Shown: positions 57,640 to 64,000 of the stretch, one piece after another
Layout: every line of letters starts with the position of its first letter
How positions within the stretch are numbered: position 1 is the stretch's first letter
Assembly: GCA_009469585.1 (NCBI GenBank)
Contig: SSXW01000011.1
Coordinates: 1-64,000, forward strand
DNA length: 64,000 nt
Direction: 5' to 3'
DNA from: Dechloromonas sp. Dech2017
GTDB taxonomy: Bacteria; Pseudomonadota; Gammaproteobacteria; Burkholderiales; Rhodocyclaceae
Translations under genes and position numbers: made by a program
The notes under the pieces: generated by a model
Told to the model about the DNA's origin: nothing
The model's database searches: none
The model's input: only the letters and a program-made list of their open reading frames with translations

Positions 57640-58605
57640 ATGCCCTGCCCGATGCCCTACCAGCCACCCGCCTGGCTGCCCGGCGGCCAGGCGCAAACCC
57701 TGTGGCCGCTGCTCATCAAGCCGGGCCCGGTCGGCCTGCGCCGCGAACGGTGGACGACGCCGGACGGCGACTTCATCGACGTCGACCACCTCGACGGCCC
57801 GCCTGACGGCCCGCTGCTCGTCCTCTTCCACGGCCTCGAAGGCAGTGCCGCCAGCCATTACGCCCGGTCGACGGCGCACGCCTGCCGGGCCGCCGGCTGG
57901 CGCCTCGCCCTGCCCCACTTCCGCGGCTGCTCGGGCCAACTCAACGACAAGCCACGCGCCTACCACTCCGGCGACTCGCCTGAAATCGACTGGATCCTGC
58001 GCCGCCTGCAGGCCGCCAACGACGGCCGGCGGGTGCACGCCGCCGGCATTTCGCTGGGCGGCAACGCCCTGCTCAAGTGGGCCGGCGAGCACGGTGCGGC
58101 GGCCGGCGACCTGGTCACCGGCGTCGCCGCCTTCTGCGCCCCGCTCGACCTGGCAGCCTGCGGCCACCACCTGGCCAGCGGCTTCAACCGCCTCTACACG
58201 CGGCACTTCCTGAAAACGCTGAAAGCCGTGTCGCACGCCCGCCTGCAGCGCTTCCCCGGCCTCTTCGACCTGGCCCGCATGCAGGCGGCGCGCAATCTCT
58301 ACCAGTTCGACGATGCGGTGACCGGCCCGGTGCACGGCTTCGCCGGGGCCGACGACTACTGGCGGCAAGCCTCGGCCAAGCCCTGGCTGAAATCGATCGC
58401 CGTGCCGACGCTCGCGGTCAACCCGAAAAACGACCCGTTTTTGCCCGCCCGCCACCTGCCCGGCGCCGCCGACGTCAGCCCCAGCGTCCGCCTCGAACAG
58501 CCCGAATGCGGCGGCCATGTGGGTTTTGTCACGGGTCCCTTCCCGGGAAGGCTGGACTGGCTGCCGCAAAGGCTTTTACACTTCTTCCTTTTCCAGACGT
58601 CATAA
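57640..58605 (+). CDS. Alpha/beta-fold hydrolase, YheT family
   Basis: About 321 residues. LLVLFHGLEGSAASHYARSTAHACRAAGW is the oxyanion-hole region, and the nucleophile elbow GISLGGN carries the catalytic Ser. TLAVNPKNDPFLPARHLP holds the Asp and GGHVGFV the His, as in E. coli YheT and related esterases. The start is uncertain: ATG at 57640 or 57652, or a TTG at 57571. A 3-bp to 72-bp gap separates it from the SnoaL-like gene. Natural substrate unknown. Confidence 0.85.
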   Translation: MPCPMPYQPPAWLPGGQAQTLWPLLIKPGPVGLRRERWTTPDGDFIDVDHLDGPPDGPLLVLFHGLEGSAASHYARSTAHACRAAGWRLALPHFRGCSGQLNDKPRAYHSGDSPEIDWILRRLQAANDGRRVHAAGISLGGNALLKWAGEHGAAAGDLVTGVAAFCAPLDLAACGHHLASGFNRLYTRHFLKTLKAVSHARLQRFPGLFDLARMQAARNLYQFDDAVTGPVHGFAGADDYWRQASAKPWLKSIAVPTLAVNPKNDPFLPARHLPGAADVSPSVRLEQPECGGHVGFVTGPFPGRLDWLPQRLLHFFLFQTS

Positions 58606-58614
58606 CACGCGACC

Positions 58615-59991
58615 ATGAGCCAACTTCCCGCAGAAATCTTCAAGGCCTACGACATCCGGGGCATCGTCAATAAATCGCTGACCGCCGATGTCGTCCGTCA
58701 GGTCGGCCACGCCCTCGGTTCGCTGGCCGTCGAGCAGGGCCAGACCGCCATCGCCGTCGGCCGCGACGGCCGCCTGTCCGGCCCGGAACTGGCCGGCGCG
58801 CTGATGGACGGCATCTGCGCCGCCGGCTGCGATGCCATCGACGTCGGCTGCGTGCCGACCCCGGTCACCTATTTCGCCGCCTACGAGCTGGGCTGCCATT
58901 CCTGCGTGTCGGTCACCGGCAGCCACAACCCGCCCGACTACAACGGCCTGAAGATGGTCGTCGGCGGCACGACGCTGGCCCTCGACGCCATCCAGGACCT
59001 GAAAAAACGCATCGAAGCCGGCAATCTCAAGCACGGCCAGGGCCAGCGCAAGTCGGCCAACGTCCTTGACGCCTACGTCGACAAGATCGTCGGCGACGTC
59101 AAGCTGGCCCGCCCGATGAAGATCGTCATGGATTGCGGCAACGGCGTCGCCGGCGCCATCGCCCCCGAGCTCTTCAAGCGCCTCGGCTGCGACATCGTGC
59201 CGCTCTACTGCGAGGTCGACGGCAATTTCCCCAACCACCACCCCGACCCGTCCAAGCCGGAAAACCTGGCTGACGTCGTCCGCGCGCTCAAGGAAACCGA
59301 CGCCGAGCTGGGCATCGCCTTCGACGGCGACGGCGACCGCCTGGGCGTCGTCACCAAGGACGGCGAAATCATCTTCCCCGACCGCCAGCTGATGCTCTTC
59401 GCCGCCGACGTGCTGGCGCGCGTGCCCGGCGGCACGGTGATCTACGACGTCAAATGCACCCGCCTGCTGGCGCCGTGGATCAAGCAGCACGGCGGCGTAC
59501 CGCTGATGTGGAACACCGGCCACGCCCTGGTCAAGGCCAAGCTCAAGGAAACCGGCGCCCCGCTGGCCGGCGAGATGTCCGGCCACACCTTCTTCAAGGA
59601 GCGCTGGTACGGCTTCGACGACGGTCTGTACACCGGCGCCCGCCTGCTCGAAATCCTCAGCCGGGCGGCGGACGGCAACCCGCTTTTGAAAAATCTTCCG
59701 AATTCGCCGTCGACCCCGGAACTCAACATCAAGATGGCCGAAGGCGAGCCCTTCGCGCTGATCGCCAAGCTCAAGGCCGAAGGAAAATTCGCCGGCGCCG
59801 AGGAAATCGTCACCATCGACGGCGTGCGCGTCGAGTATCCTGACGGCTTCGGGCTGGCCCGCCCGTCCAACACCACGCCGGTCGTCGTGCTCCGTTTCGA
59901 AGCCGACGACGCCGCCGCCCTGCAACGCATCCAGGGCGAGTTCCGGCAGGCGCTGGCGGCGGTCTGGCCGGGAATCCAGCTGCCGTTCTAA
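58615..59991 (+). CDS. algC: Phosphomannomutase/phosphoglucomutase
   Basis: A 458-residue alpha-D-phosphohexomutase that interconverts hexose 6- and 1-phosphates for LPS and exopolysaccharide sugars. FKAYDIRGIVNKSLTADV opens the protein. The phosphoserine is S103 in SVTGSHNPPDYNG, the metal loop is FDGDGDRLG, the sugar loop is GEMSGHTFF, and the C-terminal phosphate loop is RPSNTTPVVVLRFEA. It ends 9 bp before the EAL-HDOD gene. Confidence 0.93.
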   Translation: MSQLPAEIFKAYDIRGIVNKSLTADVVRQVGHALGSLAVEQGQTAIAVGRDGRLSGPELAGALMDGICAAGCDAIDVGCVPTPVTYFAAYELGCHSCVSVTGSHNPPDYNGLKMVVGGTTLALDAIQDLKKRIEAGNLKHGQGQRKSANVLDAYVDKIVGDVKLARPMKIVMDCGNGVAGAIAPELFKRLGCDIVPLYCEVDGNFPNHHPDPSKPENLADVVRALKETDAELGIAFDGDGDRLGVVTKDGEIIFPDRQLMLFAADVLARVPGGTVIYDVKCTRLLAPWIKQHGGVPLMWNTGHALVKAKLKETGAPLAGEMSGHTFFKERWYGFDDGLYTGARLLEILSRAADGNPLLKNLPNSPSTPELNIKMAEGEPFALIAKLKAEGKFAGAEEIVTIDGVRVEYPDGFGLARPSNTTPVVVLRFEADDAAALQRIQGEFRQALAAVWPGIQLPF

Positions 59992-60000
59992 GGAGACTTC

Positions 60001-61257
60001 GTGAGCCACGCCACCGCCGCCGACCGGATCTTTCTCGGGCGCCAGCCCATCCTGGACAGCGACCAGCAAGTCGTGGCCTACGAACTGCTCTTCCGCAACA
60101 GCTGCCACAACGCCGCGGCCGTCACCGACGGCCTGCAGGCGACGGCCATCGTCATCGCCAACGCCTTCACCGAGTTGGGCATCGAGGCCGCCCTCGGCTG
60201 CCATCGCGGCTTCATCAATGTCGACGAGCACTTCCTGTTCAGCGACATGCTCGAACTGCTGCCGCGCCACGCCGTCGTCCTCGAGATCCTCGAGACGGTG
60301 CCGCCGACGCCGGCCGTCATCGACCGCTGCAAGGCGCTGCGCGCCGCGGGCTTCACGCTGGCCCTCGACGACGTCATCCAGCTCGCCCCGGAATACGCCG
60401 AGCTGCTGGCGCTGGTCGATATCGTCAAGGTCGACATCCAGCCACTGAGCCGCGTCGAGCTGATGCAGCTGACCATGAAGCTGAAACCGATGGGCAAGCA
60501 GTTGCTGGCCGAGAAGGTCGACTCGCGCGAGCAGATGGAACAATGCCGGAAGCTGGGTTTCTCGCTATTCCAGGGCTATTACTTCGCCAAGCCGACCATC
60601 ATCGCCGGCCGCAAGCTCGACCATTCGCAGCAGTCGCTGATGAAACTGATGGGCCTGCTGCTCAGCGACGCCGACACCGCCGCGCTGGAAGCGGCGCTCA
60701 AGCCGGACCCGGCGCTGACCGTCAACCTGCTGCGCATGACCAACTCGGTCGGCTCCGGCTGCCCGGAGCGCATCCATTCGCTGAACCACGCCATCACCGC
60801 CCTCGGCCGCCGCCAGTTGCAACGCTGGCTGCAGTTGCTCGTCTTCTCGTCGGGCCAGCCGGCCGGCCCGGGCAATCCGCTGTTGCTGCTGGCCGCCACG
60901 CGCGGCCGGATGATGGAGCTGCTGGCCGAGGAACTATCCCCCGGCGACACGACGCTGGCCGACCAGGCCTTCATGGCCGGCATCATGTCGCTGATGCCGG
61001 CGCTGGTCGGCCTGCCCATCGCCGACATCGTCGCCCCGCTCGGCCTCGGTAGCGAGCTGCGCGACGCGCTGTGCGAGGGGAGCGGCCGGATCGGCAGCCT
61101 ACTGCACATCGCCGAACACGGCGAAAATGGCGATCTCGACGGCCTCGCCGCTACCATCGCCGAACTGCCCGGCCTGACCCCGGGCATCGTCAACCAGGCG
61201 CAGGCCCTGGCCTTGCAGTGGGCTAACCGGATCGGCCAGGAAAGCCCGGCCGCCTGA
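60001..61257 (+). CDS. EAL-HDOD domain signalling protein (YuxH-like)
   Basis: A 418-residue protein. Residues ~8-200 form an EAL-like domain in which the EAL motif is ELL (AYELLFRN), with VLEILETVPP, LALDDVIQL and VKVDIQ still recognisable. Residues ~205-405 are an HDOD domain (VNLLRMTNSVGSG; INHAITALGRRQLQRWLQLLVF-like). Proteins of this build usually do not cleave c-di-GMP and act as receptors or scaffolds. GTG start with AAGGAGACTTC ahead. Confidence 0.9.
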   Translation: MSHATAADRIFLGRQPILDSDQQVVAYELLFRNSCHNAAAVTDGLQATAIVIANAFTELGIEAALGCHRGFINVDEHFLFSDMLELLPRHAVVLEILETVPPTPAVIDRCKALRAAGFTLALDDVIQLAPEYAELLALVDIVKVDIQPLSRVELMQLTMKLKPMGKQLLAEKVDSREQMEQCRKLGFSLFQGYYFAKPTIIAGRKLDHSQQSLMKLMGLLLSDADTAALEAALKPDPALTVNLLRMTNSVGSGCPERIHSLNHAITALGRRQLQRWLQLLVFSSGQPAGPGNPLLLLAATRGRMMELLAEELSPGDTTLADQAFMAGIMSLMPALVGLPIADIVAPLGLGSELRDALCEGSGRIGSLLHIAEHGENGDLDGLAATIAELPGLTPGIVNQAQALALQWANRIGQESPAA

Positions 61258-61373
61258 GCCGCCGGCACACGCTGTCACAGGCGGGCGACAGGGGCTTACA
61301 GACAGGAGCGCCTGCTTTCGGGGAAAATGGCTGATCTTTTCCCGCCTGCCCGCCAGGCAACGCAAGGAGCGGC

Positions 61374-61700
61374 ATGAATCCCGAGCAATCGACGCAATCC
61401 TCCCGCGGCAACCCGCCATTCGGCGCCCAGCCGCCCAGCCTGATAGGCAAGATCCTGGCCGGCATGATCAGTGCCGCCTTGCTGGTCGTCGCCTTCATGT
61501 TCTCGCTGGTCGCCCTGGCCATCGTCGCCTGCGGCGCCGTGCTGCTCGGCGGCTGGCTGTGGTGGAAGACCCGCCAGCTCCGCCAGGCGGTTGACGCGCA
61601 GGCGGCCCGCCAGGCCGAGGCCGGCGGCCGGGTCATCGAAGGCGAGGTGATCCGCAGCGCGTCACCGGCCGATTCCGGCCGGCACTTCCCGCGCGATTAA
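61374..61700 (+). CDS. Hypothetical membrane protein
   Basis: A 108-residue protein with a polar N-terminus, about two hydrophobic stretches (ILAGMISAALLVVAFMFSLVALAIVACGAVLLGGWLWW read together as a hairpin), and a basic C-terminus with VIEGEVIRS. No family recognised beyond conserved hypothetical proteins of this group. AAGGAGCGGC precedes the ATG. It converges with the next gene; the stop codons overlap. Confidence 0.6.
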   Translation: MNPEQSTQSSRGNPPFGAQPPSLIGKILAGMISAALLVVAFMFSLVALAIVACGAVLLGGWLWWKTRQLRQAVDAQAARQAEAGGRVIEGEVIRSASPADSGRHFPRD

Positions 61701-62008
61701 CGCAGCTTGGGGTTGAGCGAACCGCGGTTGTAGTCCGGGTCGCCGGGCATGATGCTGCGCCCGAAGCCACCGAACAGGCCGCCCTGCGCGTCCACCGGGC
61801 GGGTCTTGTTTTCCGGGTAGTGGGCGGCCAGGTTTTGTGCCTCGGCCGCCTTGGCGGCATCGACGAATTCCCAGCGCCCGTTGGGAAACAGCCGCACTTT
61901 CTGGCCGTCGGCCGTGGTCGCTTCGAGCGGCGTGCGATCCAGCTCGGCGGCGGCAAGCGGCCCGGCCGCCAGCCCCAGCAGCAGCAGCAGCAAGAAAGCC
62001 GCTCTCAC
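61697..62008 (-). CDS. Hypothetical exported protein
   Basis: A 103-residue protein with a strong signal peptide ([20 protein letters not shown]) and a small domain, [35 protein letters not shown]. This type is common in short periplasmic proteins of unknown role. The GTG start at 62008 overlaps the alaS stop by four bases (GTGA), so it is co-translated with alaS. Confidence 0.65.
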   Translation of the reverse strand: MRAAFLLLLLLGLAAGPLAAAELDRTPLEATTADGQKVRLFPNGRWEFVDAAKAAEAQNLAAHYPENKTRPVDAQGGLFGGFGRSIMPGDPDYNRGSLNPKLR

Positions 62009-64000
62009 AGCTTGCCTTCGACCCAGGCAGCGACCGAAGCCAGCGCCGCCGGCAGGTTTTCCGGCTGGGTGCCGCCGGCCTGCGCCATGTCGGGACGACC
62101 GCCACCCTTGCCGCCGACCTGCTGGGCCACCAGGTTGACCAGTTCGCCGGCCTTGACCTTGCCGGTCAGGTCGGCGGTGACGCCGGCGATCAGCGTCACC
62201 TTGCCGTCGGCCGTCGAGGCGAGCACGATGGCGGCCGACTTGAGCTTGTCCTTCAGCTTGTCCATGGTCTCGCGCAGGGCGCTGACGTCGGCGCCTTCCA
62301 GCGTCGCGGCGAGGACCTTGGCGCCCTTGATGTCGACGGCCTGGCTGACCAGATCGTCGCCCTGGCTGGCGGCGAGCTTGGACTTGAGGCGGGCCAGCTC
62401 CTTCTCGAGGGCGCGGACATTGTCGAGGATGCCGACGACGCGCCCGGCGATGTCGTCCGGCGTCGTCTTGAGCAGGGCCGAGATGCCCTGGACGCGGCTT
62501 TCCTGGGCCTGCACGTAGGCCAGCGCATTGTTGCCGGTGATCGCCTCGACGCGGCGCACGCCGGCCGCGACGCCAGCTTCGGAAACGATCTTGAACAGGC
62601 CGATGTCGCCGGTCCGGCCGACGTGGGTGCCGCCGCACAGCTCCTTCGACGAGCCGATGGCGACGACGCGCACCTCGTCGCCGTACTTCTCGCCGAAGAG
62701 CATCATGGCGCCGGATTTCTGGGCCTCGTCGATGGCCATGACGCGGCTGTCGGTGGCCGCGTTGGCGAGGATCTCGGCATTGACGATTTCCTCGATCTCG
62801 CGCACTTCCTCGGCGGTCAACGGCGAATTATGGGCAAAATCGAAACGGGTCTTGTCCGGATCGACCAGCGAACCCTTCTGCTGGACGTGCGAGCCGAGCA
62901 CCTGGCGCAGCGCCTTGTGCATCAGGTGGGTGACCGAGTGGTTGCGGGCCGTCGCAGCGCGCGACACGGTGTCGACGCGGGCGGCGACTTCCTGGCCGAC
63001 GGCCAGCTTGCCGGTCTTCAGCACGCCGTGGTGGCCGAAGACGGCGGCCTGGATCTTCAACGTGTCCTCGACGGCGAAGATGCCGCCGGCGCCCTTCAGC
63101 TCGCCCCGATCGCCGCACTGGCCGCCGGACTCGGCGTAGAACGGCGTGTGGTCGAGGACGACGACGCCGAGGTCGCCTTCGTTCAGTTCATTGACCGCGG
63201 CACCGTCCTTGTACAGCGCCAGCACCTTGCCTTTGGCGTCGAGCGATTCGTAGCCGTGGAAGGTGGTTTCCTGGCCGGCGTAGTCGAGCGCCACGGCCAT
63301 CTTGAACTTGCCGGCGGCACGGGCCTGTTCCTTCTGGCGGGCCATGGCGGCGTCGAAGGCAGCGCCGTCGACGGTGAAGTTGCGCTCGCGGCAGATGTCG
63401 GCCGTCAGGTCGAGCGGGAAGCCGTAGGTGTCGTGCAGCTTGAAGGCGGTTTCGCCGTTGAAGACGGTGTTGCCCTTGGCCGCCATGTCGGCCAGTTCGC
63501 CGTCGAGGATGGCCATGCCGTGCTCGATGGTGGCGAAGAAGCGGTCTTCTTCCTGCTTCAGCGTGGCGACGACCTTGGCCTGGTTTTCCTTGAGCTCGGG
63601 GTAGGCCTCGCCCATTTCGCCGACCAGATCGGGCACCATCTTGTGGAAGAAGGCGGCCCGGGCACCGAGCTTGTAGCCGTGGCGGATGGCGCGGCGGATG
63701 ATGCGGCGCAGCACGTAGCCGCGGCCCTCGTTGCCGGCGATGACGCCGTCGGCGATCAGGAAGGAGCAGGCGCGGATGTGGTCGGCGAGCACCTTGAGCG
63801 ACGGCGAGTTGATGTCGGCATCGCTCGTCTCGCGGGCGGCGGCGGCGATCAGCTTCTGGAACAGGTCGATCTCGTAGTTGGCGTGCACGCCCTGGAGCAC
63901 GGCCGAGATACGCTCGAGGCCCATGCCGGTGTCGACTGAAGGCTTGGGCAGCGGGTGCATGACCCCGGCCTCGTCGCGGTTGAACTGCATGAAGACGTTG
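62005..64000 (-). CDS. alaS: Alanyl-tRNA synthetase (partial, N-terminus beyond window)
   Basis: 665 residues are present and the frame is open to the right edge. The visible part has [31 protein letters not shown] of the aminoacylation domain and [20 protein letters not shown]. The editing domain has [16 protein letters not shown] and [16 protein letters not shown] (zinc and editing residues). The C-Ala domain includes [17 protein letters not shown]. About 210 N-terminal residues should lie outside. A weak repeat-like stretch at 62812-62848 codes [14 protein letters not shown]. Confidence 0.96.
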   Translation of the reverse strand, partial: NVFMQFNRDEAGVMHPLPKPSVDTGMGLERISAVLQGVHANYEIDLFQKLIAAAARETSDADINSPSLKVLADHIRACSFLIADGVIAGNEGRGYVLRRIIRRAIRHGYKLGARAAFFHKMVPDLVGEMGEAYPELKENQAKVVATLKQEEDRFFATIEHGMAILDGELADMAAKGNTVFNGETAFKLHDTYGFPLDLTADICRERNFTVDGAAFDAAMARQKEQARAAGKFKMAVALDYAGQETTFHGYESLDAKGKVLALYKDGAAVNELNEGDLGVVVLDHTPFYAESGGQCGDRGELKGAGGIFAVEDTLKIQAAVFGHHGVLKTGKLAVGQEVAARVDTVSRAATARNHSVTHLMHKALRQVLGSHVQQKGSLVDPDKTRFDFAHNSPLTAEEVREIEEIVNAEILANAATDSRVMAIDEAQKSGAMMLFGEKYGDEVRVVAIGSSKELCGGTHVGRTGDIGLFKIVSEAGVAAGVRRVEAITGNNALAYVQAQESRVQGISALLKTTPDDIAGRVVGILDNVRALEKELARLKSKLAASQGDDLVSQAVDIKGAKVLAATLEGADVSALRETMDKLKDKLKSAAIVLASTADGKVTLIAGVTADLTGKVKAGELVNLVAQQVGGKGGGRPDMAQAGGTQPENLPAALASVAAWVEGKL

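Noticed and set aside
58410-58450. Another dispersed-repeat copy (GCGGTCAACCCGAAAAACG) in the YheT-like gene
   Set aside because: The residues encoded (AVNPKNDPF) are conserved in this hydrolase family, so the resemblance is better explained by the protein sequence.

Overview
The window is a high-G+C chromosomal segment of a denitrifying betaproteobacterium. The order Rhodocyclales (Dechloromonas, Azonexus or Accumulibacter-like) is my best guess. It rests on the combination of a nirS-type denitrification locus with fused nirDL, a paired cyanophycin synthetase locus with its DUF1854 and ABC-transporter companions, DUF2322, and queA-tgt-yajC-secDF gene order. The species cannot be named from the sequence alone. 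No rRNA, CRISPR array or prophage is visible. There are two tRNA-Leu genes (GAG and CAA anticodons).

Layout. 1-2.8 kb: a visibly lower-G+C island remnant on the minus strand. It holds the tail of an unknown gene, a PD-(D/E)XK-like protein and a DUF4365 protein. An IS3-family element at the window edge cuts off the DUF4365 protein. 2.9-9.3 kb: housekeeping and envelope genes (OmpA-like lipoprotein, MarR regulator, RhlE helicase, UbiC, DUF192, RluE, tRNA-Leu, SpmA/SpmB-type membrane protein, L,D-transpeptidase-like protein). 9.4-16.5 kb: a TIR-TM-FGE-sulfatase protein, ComB, a CHASE3 histidine kinase with a NarL-type regulator, and a REC-GAF-GGDEF-EAL protein. 16.5-19.3 kb: nirJ-nirN. 19.4-27.2 kb: cyanophycin locus (ABC transporter, DUF1854, CphA-like, CphA). 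27.2-31.2 kb: ABC-type substrate-binding protein plus hybrid histidine kinase behind a striking palindrome. 31.4-34.4 kb: glpK-glpD. 34.4-42.3 kb: nirS, a diheme cytochrome, a cupredoxin, nirC, nirF, nirDL, nirG and nirH on the minus strand, with divergent nirE. 42.3-47.9 kb: tRNA-Leu, queA, tgt, yajC, secD, secF. 48-64 kb: cytochrome b561/c' pair, purB, GST, HD-GYP, mnmA, Nudix, ilvE, zf-CHCC, waaF, yheT-like, algC, EAL-HDOD and a partial alaS.

How the genes work together. NirE, NirDLGH, NirJ, NirF and NirN form a full heme d1 assembly set serving NirS. The set is split over two loci about 15 kb apart, and each has a good FNR/Dnr-type box (19355-19368 and 40998-41011). The cyanophycin genes form one plus-strand operon for nitrogen and carbon storage. 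Several c-di-GMP and two-component proteins suggest heavy environmental sensing.

The least expected signals are: (1) a dispersed element of about 40 bp (core CTGCGGTCRAC followed by an A/T-rich arm) found between genes and also inside or across coding regions (waaF, nirG, nirC, queA, secD/secF); (2) the double-nuclease island remnant; (3) the TIR-FGE protein; (4) a 28-bp palindrome before the sensor pair; (5) a cytochrome with a CX3CH heme motif in the nir cluster. Start codons were moved inward from the longest open frame where a Shine-Dalgarno sequence, a stop/start overlap or family length supported it.
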